A stretch of DNA of 64,000 nt from Euonymus europaeus (Eukaryota > Streptophyta > Magnoliopsida > Celastrales > Celastraceae). The position numbers and the translations under genes are program-made. Positions 1 to 10,220 of the stretch are shown in pieces. The notes under the pieces were generated by a model that ran no database searches, was not told the DNA's origin, and saw only the letters and a program-made list of their open reading frames with translations. Numbering within the stretch: position 1 is the first letter of the stretch; each line of letters begins with the position of its first letter. The DNA lies in assembly GCA_963580455.1 (NCBI GenBank), contig OY756962.1, forward strand, positions 18,866,001 to 18,930,000. Reading direction: 5' to 3'.

Positions 1-1534
1 AGACAAGATTTAGAACTCTTGTTGGACATTATGAATTCTTAGTTATGCCATTCATCTTAACTAATGTGCTAGTAACCTCTGAATAGTTGATGAATGACAT
101 CTTCAGGCCTTTTTTGGGGAAATTTATATTAGTATTTTTTGATGATATCTTCATCTTCAATCCTCATAGGCAGCAACATTTACAGAACTTGAAGCTTACC
201 TTTGAAGTTCTGCTTCACCATTAACTTTTACTCAAGAAGGATAAATGTGCTTTTTAACAAATATGCAAGTTGAATACATTGGCCATATTGTTTATAGGGA
301 GGGAGTTGCTACTGACCCTTCAAAATTATAGTCTATTTTGGACGGTCTTGTTCCAGGTAATCTCAAAGAATTGAGGAGCTTCTTGGGACTCATATGCTAT
401 TACAAAAAGTTTGTGCCTAATTATGGGGAGGTTTGCCAACCCTTGTTCTAGTTAATAAAGAAAGGTTGTTTCTTATGGACCAAATTAGCTACTGCAACCT
501 TCTAACACTTGAAGAATATTATGATCTCTCCTCAAGTGCTTGTTTTACCTAATTTCAAGGAAATTTTTATTGTGAAATGTGATACATCAGGTAATGGAAT
601 TGGTGGTGTGTTATAACAAAATGGCAGACCTGATGCATTTACTAGCCAACCCCTTGGTCCAAGGAACCAGGCCCTCTCTAGCTATGAGAAAGAATTAATG
701 GTCATTGTATCAACAATCAAGAAGTGGCAGACTTATCTTCAGGAAAACCACTTTATCATAAAAACTAACCATCAATGTCTAAAGTATTTCCTACATCAAA
801 AGGCCAACACTGCCTTCCAGCAAAAGTGGGTAGCCAAATTACTTGGCTTTGACTATGAAATACAATATAAACATGGTGTGGAGAATGTGGTGGTTGATGC
901 CATTTCTAGGGTAGCTGGTTCTACGCCTATGAACCAGGGTCTGCTAAGCTGGATTTTTTGGAGAACTTTGCTAGCAATGGATAAGATGCGGGAACTTCTG
1001 AGACATTATTTGCACTTAGCTCAATAAAGGATGCAACATCAAGCCCATAAGCATAGAATTGAGAGGGTTTTCATGGTGGAAGACTTGGTTTATTTGATGT
1101 TGACTCCTTATCAACTTCCCTCACTTACTGCCCATTTTTTTAACAAATTGCATCCCAGATATTATGAACCTTACTAGGTGCTTGAAGAGTTGGGGAGGTG
1201 TCCTCTAAATTGAAATTTCCCTTGGACAGTAAGATTCACCCAATATTCCATGTTCGTTGCCTCAAATGACATGTTGGTTCTAATACAAGTCTCACTATAA
1301 TTTTGCCAAAGGTGATAGATATGGAATTAGTTCAACAAGTTCCTCTAACAATTTTGCATAGATGTGTGTACAACAAAGGAAATGTAGCTGGTACGCGACT
1401 TCTAATTGAATGGGAAGGACATGGGTTAAAGGAGGCCATATGGGAGGATATTGAGGAGTTCCATCATAGTTATCCAGCTTTTCCTTTATATGCTACAATT
1501 TAACCTTTTGGAAAGGTTTGTTTTGAAGGGAGAG
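1..1534 (+). pseudogene. Ty3/gypsy chromovirus pol remnant (RT, RNase H, integrase C-terminus)
   Basis: Decayed polyprotein of a Ty3/gypsy element. Translation from base 1 enters the reverse transcriptase palm (HYEFLVMPF-type segment), followed by an FFDD catalytic box near 138-150. RNase H follows, best preserved at 698-1027, ending in the usual VENVVVDAISR stretch. At about 1030 the reading passes straight into an integrase C-terminal segment (LHPRYYEPY region, about 1147-1180), so the integrase zinc finger and DDE core are absent. Stops and frameshifts occur throughout, so no product is expected. The element begins outside the window. A purine tract at 1527-1534 before the 3' LTR confirms plus-strand orientation. 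Confidence 0.85.
1303..1503 (+). pseudogene. integrase-tail chromodomain of the chromovirus remnant
   Basis: A 66-codon open stretch holds a chromodomain-like tail: a short aromatic strand (RCVYNKGN), a LLIEWEGH strand, the EAIWED segment and a final helix ending in FHHSYPAF. In chromoviruses this domain sits at the integrase C-terminus and targets insertion to marked chromatin. It is followed by a stop, then the polypurine tract and LTR, as expected. It is out of frame with upstream pol, so it is a relic. Confidence 0.75.
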
Positions 1535-1538
1535 TAGT

Positions 1539-1675
1539 TGTTAGGAAAATGGAGTAATACGCACCATTTTGGCAAGTCTTGTGTCGTAGTTTATTACATG
1601 CAGTGTTTTGGTTATTTCTTAAGTTGGTTAATTTGTAACTAACTACATGGGTGTCATAATTAAGTCAACACATAT
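1539..1675 (+). repeat. truncated 3' LTR of the chromovirus remnant
   Basis: Begins with TGTTAGG directly after a GAAGGGAGAG purine tract, the expected start of a 3' LTR. Sequence resembling copia leader/gag begins near 1680, so only about 135 bp of the LTR is left. The break point is approximate because no second LTR is in the window. Confidence 0.6.
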
Positions 1676-1679
1676 TTTT

Positions 1680-2360
1680 ACCCTCCTTAGGCAATTCAAG
1701 ACATAATTCAGTCAACACATATTAGTAATCTTCAACAGTGAGCACAATATCCAAATTCTTTTTCCAGTTGACATAGTTTGTTCCATCCAATTTATGATAT
1801 TTTTAGATAGCAGATAATGGATTGAAAGAATGCATTTTCAAATCTGAAAAATGAGATATAAAGAGAAATAATTCTAAGGCATACTTGATTCGAATTATTT
1901 ATAAATTGCACCCATAAACAATCAGGAAAAATATTTCATTGACAATCAAAAAAACTGTAGTATGAAATTTCCTATCTCGATGAGAGAATAAATTTCATAC
2001 AATTTAGTTTACATTAAATTTTGTTATCCAGAAAAATATCATGTCAAATAAAATTTAATTCGTCTTTTCCTTTGTCATATAAATAATGGCATTGATTTCG
2101 ATGAGAAATATTTCCATATTTTATAACTAAGTGTATAACCATCATGCGATCTAATTCTCACAAATTTCATCAAAAAAATTCGATGAGGAAGTAATTTTAT
2201 AATAAATTTCTACTCATTATGACTATCAATAAAATTAATAATATGAGATATCTATAATTAAAAATTTTCGATATTGAGGAAGGTCGAGCCCAAGAGATAT
2301 CTTTAATTATATCTCTATTAAATTTCTTACCAATAATTCAAAATTTGAAAATATTCGCGT
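1680..2360 (-). mobile_element. copia A fragment (gag start and leader)
   Basis: Closely similar to 13285-13955 of copia B. Read on the minus strand it has the gag N-terminal segment with a GTNYVNW-type motif (near 1770-1800), followed upstream by the AT-rich leader. The right edge is cut by the Tat LTR at 2361. The sequence beyond that Tat element (10221 on) is copia LTR, not the continuing leader, so sequence has been lost here or the copies recombined. Confidence 0.7.
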
Positions 2361-2876
2361 TGATGAGGATAATTATCCTCTTCATTAGGAATAAGACACG
2401 TGGCAGAACTGTCAGTAGCATAGCAGTTTCCACTCTACTATCCGTTGCTCGGTACCGAGAAACGAAGTTGTTCTTCTTAGTGCCCTTATTCCGGAACAGT
2501 AACTCTTTCATTTGGCAAGGTATTATTCACCACCACTCGAATTCTATTAATGGAAATCATCTTCACTATATAAAGGGGGTTACCCCACAGGTAAAAGGGA
2601 CAACTCTTTCACTTAAATACTATTTACTCTTTTCCCAAGAATATCGAGCAGTGTTCTTCGGAGAGTTTCTCTGTGCTAACATCTGACTTAAGCATCGGAG
2701 CGTCAACGCCAGAGAACACTCTCTGGCGGGTCTTTAGCTTATGTTTGCTCATTATTACAGGGCAGCCCCTTTCGAGAAGATCGTCAAGCCAAGGAAGAAG
2801 ATCATCGAGTCTAGGAAACCTTTGTTCGGACCTATACTGATACGTCATTGTAACCTAAGAGTTTGAGACGTCATCA
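2361..2876 (+). repeat. 5' LTR of Tat element
   Basis: Starts TGATGAGGATAATTATCC and ends GACGTCATCA. It matches 9693-10220 nearly throughout, except for a roughly 20-bp insertion in the 3' copy around 9832-9852. Contains a TATA box and the transcription start region. Confidence 0.9.
2567..2574 (+). promoter_or_regulatory. TATA box of Tat 5' LTR
   Basis: CTATATAAAGGGGG context inside the LTR, conserved at 9912-9919 in the 3' LTR. This is the expected RNA polymerase II promoter of the element, placed about 300 bp before the LTR end. Confidence 0.7.
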
Positions 2877-2880
2877 GATT

Positions 2881-2895
2881 AGCACCGTCTGTGGG
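2881..2895 (+). other. primer-binding site of Tat element
   Basis: AGCACCGTCTGTGGG lies 4 bp after the LTR end. It matches the GCGCCGTCTGTGGG-type site common in Tat elements, except for one changed base in the GCGCC part. Minus-strand synthesis would start here. Confidence 0.7.
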
Positions 2896-2921
2896 AAAGA
2901 TCTTTCCATAACAAAAAAATT

Positions 2922-4496
2922 ATGGTTCGAACTAGAGCTTTAAGAGGACAAGGCCAACATGCCCCAGCTGCTAGTGTTAACGCCGAGCAACAACCTCAAC
3001 AACTGGTGCAGGACCAGATCGCCTAGTTGTTGCAACAGATGAATGTCTTCGCACATCGGTTGTACATGATTCAGGAGGCACAGGGGCATCAACCTGTCCA
3101 AAATGAGAACATTTCTCAGGAGATGAGAAATGAACATCCTCATACGGATGAGTCATGAAATCCCGACCTTCCATGAACCTCGGTGACCTCTGCTTGGAGG
3201 ACTCAACCCACTCATACTTATGAGGAGGATAGCAAGTTCATCGAATGGGTAGTGGACCGAAAAATAGCTGCTTTGCAAAGACGCCATTTTTAGGATACGA
3301 TGGACTGGGACAGAAACTTAACTCCATTGGCAGATGAGGTGCAACGTGCTCGGGAACCGACGAGTTTTATGGTCTCCAGTGTCAAAAAGTACAACGGGAT
3401 GGGACATCCTCTTGACCATGTCATCGGTTTCCAAACCATGATGGAGTTCCAGCGAGCATCTCAGGAAGCTTGCTGCAAGATCTTCCCGATCTCTCTTGGA
3501 TGTAGCGAGACGATGGTTTAGAGCTTTGCTAGAGGATACTATTCATAGCTTTGACGACCTCACCAACAGGTTCATTGCTCATTTTGCGAGCTCAAGCCAG
3601 TCAAAAAGACCAACGTGACACTAGTGACTAACCGACAAAAGCCTCATGAGAGCTTAAGAGAATTTGTGACCCGATTCAACAATGATTGTTTAGAGATACC
3701 AAAGCTCCAACCGATCATAGCCATTACAGCCTTCACAACTAGAGTTCGTCATACAACATTGAAGCACTCCCTGTCAAAAAAACACCCGAAGAGCATTCCT
3801 GATTTGCTCTCGAGAGTTGAAAAGTACATTACTGTCGATGAAATCATGGCAGAACCACACATGACCGAACAATCCCCTAACAGGTCCCCTCCGAGAAGAA
3901 GAAACGATTCTGGTCGGCCAAACGAGAGGAAAACCAATGAGAGAAGGAGGTCATCCTCTCGAAAAGATGAATAGCCGAGACCAATGCGATATGATTCATA
4001 TACTCCTCTCAACACCTCTTTGAAGAGAGTGTTGAATGAGATACAAGATCGTGACATCGTCAAATGGCCACCGATGAGGAAGCCAACTCTTGGGAGGAAG
4101 GAGAGTGATAAGTATTGCAAATTCCATCGGGGTACCGGACACGACACCAATGAATGTCGTCATTTGAAGGACGAATGAGAAAGAGAAGGAAGAAGAGACA
4201 ACCGAAGAGATGAGAAGGAAGATGATAGACGCCAGAGGAGATGTCGAGATGAGTCTCCTCATCACAGAAACCGAGGAACAGCGGGAACCATAGGTATGAT
4301 AGTCGGGGGCCTAGCCTAGAGAGGAGAAAGCTCATCAGGAAGGAGGGCTTACGCTTGGAATGTCCATCAAGTGTTTGAGACGTTGAAGAAAGCCAGAACA
4401 GACGACGAGAAGATAGTATTCTCAAAAAGGGATGGAGATGCCTTACATTAGCCGCATGATGATGCCTTAGTCATTGAGGCAGTCATTGCCAATTAC
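2922..4496 (+). pseudogene. Tat gag remnant
   Basis: Starts at an ATG (MVRTRALRGQ) 27 bp after the primer-binding site. Capsid-type segments lie at about 3300-3521 and 3615-3974. An arginine-rich linker follows, then a knuckle-like CKFHRGTGHDTNEC (C-x2-H-x4-H-x4-C, about 4119-4160). In-frame stops break it at 3027, 3156, 3519, 3972 and 4176 and beyond. It lacks a stretch after the knuckle that is still present in the second gag copy at 7640-7700. No capsid product expected. Confidence 0.85.
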
Positions 4497-5083
4497 ATGG
4501 TGAAGAAGATCCTGGTGGACAATGGGAGCGCAGCAGATGTTCTTTTCTACTATGTCTTCAAACAGATGAACCTCTCGAGAGAGAGCTTGAAAAAGTCCCC
4601 TCTTTACGGTTTCACGGGAGAGGAGGTCGTCCCTGTGGGGATGACCAATCTACCCATAACCTTAGCGATTTCTCGAGATCGAAGCTATTTATAGTGGAGA
4701 TCCTGGTCGTTGACGTAAAGACCCCCTATAATGCTCTAATCGGCCGACCACTGCTTCACAAAGCTCGAGCAGTGGTCTCTACGTATTATTTGAAGATGAA
4801 ATTCCCCACCGATCGAGGAATAGGCAAAGTACAGGACGACCAGAAATTGGCTCGTCAGATGTATGTGGCAGACTTGAAAGACAAGAAAAAACCAGTCTCA
4901 TTCCTGGAATTGCTTGATGATCGCAAGGTCAACACCCCGAAGCCGACTCCGGCAGAACAGCTCATTACCATTACTATCGAGCTGGGGACGAAGAGGAAAT
5001 TATACCATGGATCCGAGCTTGCTAAAGACTTAAGCAAAAGCTTCATAAGTCTTCTTCTACAAAACATCAGCACTTTTGCTTAG
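4497..5083 (+). pseudogene. Tat protease remnant
   Basis: Retroviral-type aspartic protease. The active-site triad appears as ILVDNGSAADVL (D-N-G-S) near 4512-4545. A later VDVKTPYNALIGRP segment (about 4710-4750) matches the flap-to-ILGRP part of the fold. A stop at 4692 and a frame change split it in two open stretches (4497-4694, 4694-5083), which run into the RT leader. Confidence 0.8.
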
Positions 5084-5086
5084 AGC

Positions 5087-5854
5087 GTGGACGAGATGCC
5101 CTACATAAGTGATGATGTTATCACTCACCATCTTAGCATAAAACCTAGCAGCCGACCAGTAAAACAAAAGAAGAGAAATTTTGCACAAAATAGGCAGGAG
5201 GCCATCAAAATCGAGGTTAACAAGCTTCTGGATGTTGAATTCGTCCGGGAAATCCAATACCCGAAATGGCTATCTAATGTTCTTATGGTGGCAAAACAGA
5301 ATGGTAAGTGGCGTATGTGTGTTGACTTCACCGACCTCAACAAGGCCTGCCTGAATGATAGCTACCCCCTGCCAAAGATAGACCAACTGGTCGATACAAC
5401 CTCAGGAAAGTGTCTCTTCAACTTCCTCGATGCCTATTCTGGATATCATCAGATCCAAATGCATCAAGCTGATGAAGAGCACACCTCGTTTGTCACTCCT
5501 GAGGGCACGTACTGCTATCAAGTTATGCCTTGTGGGTTGAAGAACGCAGGAGCCACTTACCAAAGTGTTGTTAACAAAATATTTTCCTCAATGCTCGGTA
5601 AGACGGTCGAGGCTTATGTGGATGATATCGTTGTCAAAAGCAGGAAACCCGAGAACCACTTGAGAGACTTGCAGGAATTATTCAATGTCTTGAAAAAGTT
5701 TGGAATGAAGCTTATCCCTGAGAAATGTGCTTTCGACATTTTCCTAGGCAAGTTCCTCGATTTCCTCATCTCCAAACGAGGAATAGAGGTCAACCCTGAA
5801 AAAGTATCAGCAATAATCAATATGCAGGCCTCGAGGAACAAGAAGGAGATTTAG
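5087..5854 (+). pseudogene. Tat reverse transcriptase
   Basis: A 255-codon open stretch covers most of the RT: fingers (KWRMCVDFTDLNKAC), palm (FLDAYSGYHQI), the FVTPEGTYCYQVMPCGLKNAGATYQ segment, and an intact catalytic box AYVDDIVVKS near 5613-5642. It is the best preserved enzyme in this element. A stop at about 5852 separates it from RNase H, and upstream stops mean no polyprotein. Confidence 0.9.
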
Positions 5855-5860
5855 TAGTTC

Positions 5861-6440
5861 ATGGGACGAACCGCGGCTTTAAGCGGTTTTCTTGCTAGGT
5901 CAGGAGATCGGTGCAAATATTTCTTTAATGTGTTCAAACAAATGAACAATTTTCAATGGAATGAAGATTGTCAAGAAGCTTTTGAGGAACCAAAGTATTA
6001 TCTAAGCCAGTCACCTCTACTCACTTCCCCAAAAGATGGGGAACCGTTATTCCTTTATCTAGCCAATACTGAGCACGCGGTGAGTGTTGTGCTCATAAGT
6101 GAGGAGGATAGGGTCCAAAAGCCAATATACTACACCAGTAAAGTCCTCACTGAGACTGAGAAGAGATACACCAAAGCTGAGAAGTTTTCCTTGGCACTTG
6201 TAACAGCGGCTAGGAAGTTGCGACCCTATTTTCAAGCCCATACAGTTACAGTGTTGACCGACCAACCACTCAAGAGCATACTGCAGAAGTCAGATACGTC
6301 GGGAAGACTCATTAAATGGTGAATCAAACTTAGTGAGTTTGATATCAACTATGAGCCGAAGAAAGCCGTTAAAGCTCAAGCCCTGACAGACTTTATCACT
6401 GAGTGCCAACATTCTCTAGGGGAAGAGGCACCACATGACC
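5861..6440 (+). pseudogene. Tat RT-linked RNase H
   Basis: Connection and RNase H region: GFLARSGDRCKYFFNVFK, then FLYLANTEHAVSVVLI (RNase H start), YYTSKVLTETEKRYTKAEK and VLTDQPLKSILQKSD. A TGA at about 6320 ends the open stretch, but the same frame continues (EFDINYEPKKAVKAQALTDF) into the linker before the second RNase H. Confidence 0.85.
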
Positions 6441-6830
6441 TACGGGAACTCTTTGTCGATGGCTCTTCAAACAAGGAGGGAAGTGGAGCAAGGATTCTGG
6501 TTCTCGGGTCGGGGGGAGTGACTATTGAATATTCTATCCATTTCTAATTCAAAGCTTTCAACAACGAGGCTGAATACGAAGCGCTCGTAGCTGGGTTGAA
6601 GTTAGCAATTGAGCTAGAGGTGCTCAATTTTGTGGTTAACAGCGACTCTCAGCTCGTCACTGAACAGTTTCATGGCGAGTAAGAATCGAGAGGCTCCAAT
6701 ATGATCAAGTATTTGGAGAAAGCTAAGGAGCTAATGAGTGAAATTCGGAATGTTGAAATACAGAGAATGCCCCGTGAAGAGAATCAGCAAGTCAACTTGC
6801 TAGCTCAGCTAGCATCTACCTCTAGAAAAG
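6440..6830 (+). pseudogene. Tat second (archaeal-type) RNase H
   Basis: A second RNase H follows the first. The acidic residues are visible in LFVDGSSNKEG (D), FNNEAEYEALVAGL (E) and VVNSDSQLV (D), about 6450-6660, and the C-terminal NVEIQRMPREENQQVNLLAQLAS follows. Such a duplicated domain is a known mark of the Tat lineage. Stops interrupt it at about 6545 and 6680. Confidence 0.8.
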
Positions 6831-6999
6831 ATGAGGCCTCTTCAGTGCGGATAAAGATATTTCCCAAACCGAGCATCTTCGTTAGGGCTATCGTCGAGAT
6901 CAACACCGAACGGTCTTGGATGGATCCAATATGAGCCTTCCTCAAAGAGGGACAGTTACCTGAGGATAAAAACGAGGCCAGAAATCTTTGAGCAAGGGC

Positions 7000-7398
7000 A
7001 GCAAGGTATTCAATCATTCAAGGAACACTCTACAGAAGATCTTACACGCTCCTTACCTTAAGTGCCTTGCTCCACGGGAGTTCGATTATGCTCTCTGAGA
7101 AGTGCATGAAGGAGCTTGTGGCAGGCATGCAAGAGGAAGGACCTTAGCTAACAAGGTTATGCGCTATGGCTATTACTAGCCAAATATGAGGAGAGATGAC
7201 AAGGATTTGGTACGAAAGTGTGACAAGTGCTAGAAGCACGATAACGTACCTCACCTCCCCCCATCCGAGATGACTGTCATCGAGAAACCTTGCCCGTTTG
7301 CTCAATGGGGGCTAGACCTGCTCGGACCCTTTCCCCAAGCAACAGCTCAAAAGAAGTTTCTCATAGTGGCAGTAGACTACTTTACAAAGTGGGTTGAG
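7000..7398 (+). pseudogene. Tat integrase, 5' part only
   Basis: The zinc-finger half is recognisable (EVHEGACGRH, then KCDKC around 7218-7235). It is followed by the start of the catalytic core with its first acidic residue (WGLDLLGPFP, about 7306-7335) and VDYFTKWVE. At 7398 the sequence switches within a codon or two to gag sequence, so the other two catalytic residues and the C-terminus are missing. Stops are also present. Not functional. Confidence 0.85.
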
Positions 7399-8155
7399 TC
7401 CAAGAGAAGGAGGTCATCCCCTCGAAAAGACGAACAGCCGAGACCAATGCGATATGATTCCTATACTCCTCTCAACACCTCTTCGAAGAGAGTGCTGAAT
7501 GAGATAGAGGATCGTGACATCGTCAAATGGCCACCGAGGATGAAGCCAACTCTTGGGAGGAGGAGAGTGATAAGTATTGCAAATTCCATCGCGGTACCGG
7601 ACATGACACTGATGAATGCCGTTATTTCAAGGACGAAATAGAGAACCTAATTCAAAGAGGATACCTCAAAATTTTCACTAGCTCGGCCGAGGACAAACGA
7701 GAAAGAAAAGCAAAAAGCGAAAACCGAGGATATGAGAAGGAAGATGATAGACGCCAGAGGAGACGTCGAGATGAGTCTCCTCGTCATATAAACCGAGGAA
7801 CAGTGGGAGGAGAAAGCTCATCAGACAGGAGGGCTTACGCTCAGACTGTCTATCAAGTGTCTGAGAGGTCAAAGAAAGCCAGAACAGACGACGAGAAGAT
7901 AGTATTCTCGGAAATGGATGGAGATGGCTTACATCAGCCGCATGATGATGTCTTAGTCATTGAGGCAGTCATCGCCAATTACACGGTGAAGAAGATTCTG
8001 ATCGACAATGGGAGAGCAGCAAATGTTCTTTCCTACCACGCCTTCAAGAATCTACCCATAACCTTAGGAGATTTCTCGAGATCGAATCTATTTATGGTAG
8101 AGATCATGGTTGTTGACGTAAAGACTCCCTATAATGTTCTAATCAGCCGACATCC
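7399..8155 (+). pseudogene. second gag-protease segment inserted in Tat integrase
   Basis: Closely matches 3935-4750: the arginine-rich linker, the CKFHRGTGHDTDEC knuckle (about 7575-7620), the acidic/basic linker and the protease box ILIDNGRAANVL (about 7995-8030), ending near VDVKTPYNVLISR. It keeps a stretch absent from the first copy and has an uninterrupted 269-codon frame (7527-8336), whose last part is read-through into non-gag sequence. The indel pattern shows it came from another Tat copy, not by duplication of this gag. Confidence 0.85.
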
Positions 8156-8412
8156 CCCATTCTGTGAGGTGGTAACGAGGAGCGCGTGTGCAAGATGCGA
8201 GAATGGTGGAGTGGAAATGTACACCCTGCGTCCCCGACCTAGGTCTTTTCCTCCGCCAGGCTTCAAACGAATTCTCGCAGCAGGAACCTTCTTCCTCTTG
8301 CTTGGCTTGGCCTCCCCAGAGGGTTTCCTCTTCTAGCCCAAAGTTGTCGCCTTTTTCTGCATCTTCAGATACTCTGCAGCCGAAGACATATTTGAAAAAT
8401 ACAGCAACAAGT

Positions 8413-9314
8413 TCAGAAACAAAGTAACAAAGCAAGTACATAGATGAAAACGAGCAAGAGCAAGTCCCCACCTTGCATTGCTCGCTCGGACCTATGTGCC
8501 CTCGTAAAGTCTACAGCTCGGCACACGAGGGGGATGGAAGGTTTGGTAAAAGGTCGCTTGGTGCTCAAATACTGGTCCAGCTCCTCGTGAGAAAGTTGGG
8601 GCAAACGCTTAAACTTGCTGAATTTGAGGAGTGTCCATGAGGTTCTTAAAGGGAGAACCTCGCCCTTATCCAAAGGCATCTGAACAAAAAAGTAGCTGGA
8701 TTTCCAATGATGATTGGAAGAGGAATACTTGGGAGCCACTAAGACTTTCTTACACTTTAAGTAACATAACCCAGTACTCCTCGGGGATCTACATAGTGAA
8801 ATGATATGCTGAAGGACATTCGAAGAAAACGAAACACGGAGCTCGTCACAATAATAGAGTATTGTGCCGAGGAAAACCCAAGAGTTGGGAGCTAAACAGG
8901 TAGGAAAAATGTCAAATCGAGCAAAGAAGGAACATATGGCCTCAGCCAAAGGAATCTGACAACCATATGAAAGAGCTGTAGTGAAAATGGTGAACTCCCC
9001 GTGCTGAGGATCGAAAGGAGACACCCCCTCAGGCACGGGCCTGTAAGGGTGGGGAATGCCGAAAAGTTTGCGTTGGGCTTCCACTTCAGAGGCAGTGAGG
9101 CTACAACCTAGGTTTCTAGGCTCCCTAGTACCATCACCTGCTGCTTGGGCTTCCTGTAGGGGAGCCTCGAGCCCAGGAGGGCGAAGAAAGGACATTCTGC
9201 TAGAGGAAGCCTAAGATTCATCCTAACGGGGGAGGAAGTAGAGGTTGATGGAGAAGAACCTAAATCAGCATCCTCTAACAAATTACCCACACTATCCGAG
9301 GAAGGAGAAGACAT
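8413..9314 (-). pseudogene. antisense ORF of Tat element (putative gypsy-type transposon domain)
   Basis: Runs opposite to gag-pol, between the pol region and the 3' LTR. The start chosen is the ATG at 9314 (MSSPSSDSVGN, serine-rich). One frame change near 9195 is needed to pass into the second open stretch (MSFLRPPGLE to the stop at 8413). The body contains FDIFPTCLAPNSWVFLGTILYYCDELRVS and later SSYFFVQMP, resembling the domain named putative gypsy-type transposon, found antisense in Retand/Grande-like Tat elements. Its function is not known to me. A TATA-like site lies about 140 bp upstream. Confidence 0.75.
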
Positions 9315-9451
9315 TTTCTTGTACCTGAAAGCGAAGACGAAGATGAGGAATAAAGTACGCTCGGTATGAGAAGAATATGTTTGCTCGGTACTCTCTAAGC
9401 TCAGTTCTCTCAAAATTAGCAGCAAGTGATCGTCGAAAGCGACGTCTTCAC

Positions 9452-9459
9452 TATTTATA
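9452..9459 (-). promoter_or_regulatory. TATA-like box before the antisense ORF
   Basis: Read on the minus strand the site is TATAAATA within CACTATAAATAGTG, 138-145 bp upstream of the ATG at 9314. Spacing suits a polymerase II promoter with a short leader. No experimental support can be seen. Confidence 0.5.
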
Positions 9460-9681
9460 GTGGAAGAACGCACCGGTCAATAGACCCGATCACGAGTCCC
9501 TTGGCATTCTCTCATCTGGACCGCAAGCCCCTGCTCATCGTAGAACCGTTGGATCACCTCAGATTCAATCCAGACCCTCCGAGGCCTTGTCATCAATGTC
9601 ACCCTCGTGCAAGCCAATCTATAAAGACGATAGCTAAGCTAGACCTATCATTGGTCATTCCTAACAACCAATCATAGGTAT

Positions 9682-9692
9682 GAGGGGGCAAA
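9682..9692 (+). other. polypurine tract of Tat element
   Basis: GAGGGGGCAAA directly before the 3' LTR start at 9693; primes plus-strand synthesis in this class of element. Confidence 0.75.
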
Positions 9693-10220
9693 TGATCAGG
9701 ATAATTATCCTCTCCATTAGGAATAAGACACGTGGCAGAACTGTCAGCAGCATAGCAGTTTCCACTCTACCATCCGTTGCTCAGTACCGAGAAAAGAAGT
9801 TGTTCTTCTCGGATCCAGAACAGTAACTCCTTCTGGTAAAACGGTAACTCCTTCATTTGGCAAGGTATTATTCACCACCACTCGAATTCTATTAATAGAA
9901 ACCACCTTCACTATATAAAGGGGGTTACCCCATAGGTAGAAGGGACAACTCTTTCACCTAAATACTTTTACTCTTTTCCCAAGAACACCAAGCAGTGTTC
10001 TTCGAAGAGTTTCTCTGTGCTAGCATCTGACTTAAGTATCGGAGCGCCAACGCTAGAGAACACTCTCTAGCGGGCCTCTAGCTTATGTTTGCTCATTATT
10101 ACAGGGCAGCCCCTTTTGAGAAGACTGTCATGCCGAGGAAGAAGATCATCGAGTTGAGGAAACGTTTGTTCGAACCTATACTGATATGTCTTTGTAACCA
10201 ACGAGTTTGCGACGTCATCA
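9693..10220 (+). repeat. 3' LTR of Tat element
   Basis: Begins TGATCAGGATAATTATCC and ends GACGTCATCA, matching the 5' LTR with scattered substitutions and one short insertion. It abuts truncated copia-B LTR at 10221. Confidence 0.9.

Larger units (their letters stand above)
2361..10220 (+). mobile_element. Ty3/gypsy Tat-type retrotransposon, defective
   Basis: Bounded by LTRs of 516 and 528 bp that begin TGAT and end TCATCA. Order: 5' LTR, primer-binding site, gag, protease, RT, RNase H, a second archaeal-type RNase H, start of integrase, then an inserted gag-protease copy, an antisense ORF, polypurine tract (9682-9692) and 3' LTR. The extra RNase H and antisense ORF are marks of the Tat (Retand-like) lineage. 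Stops and frameshifts are numerous. The flanks (ATTCGCGT left, GCACCAACT right) show no target-site duplication. Confidence 0.9.
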
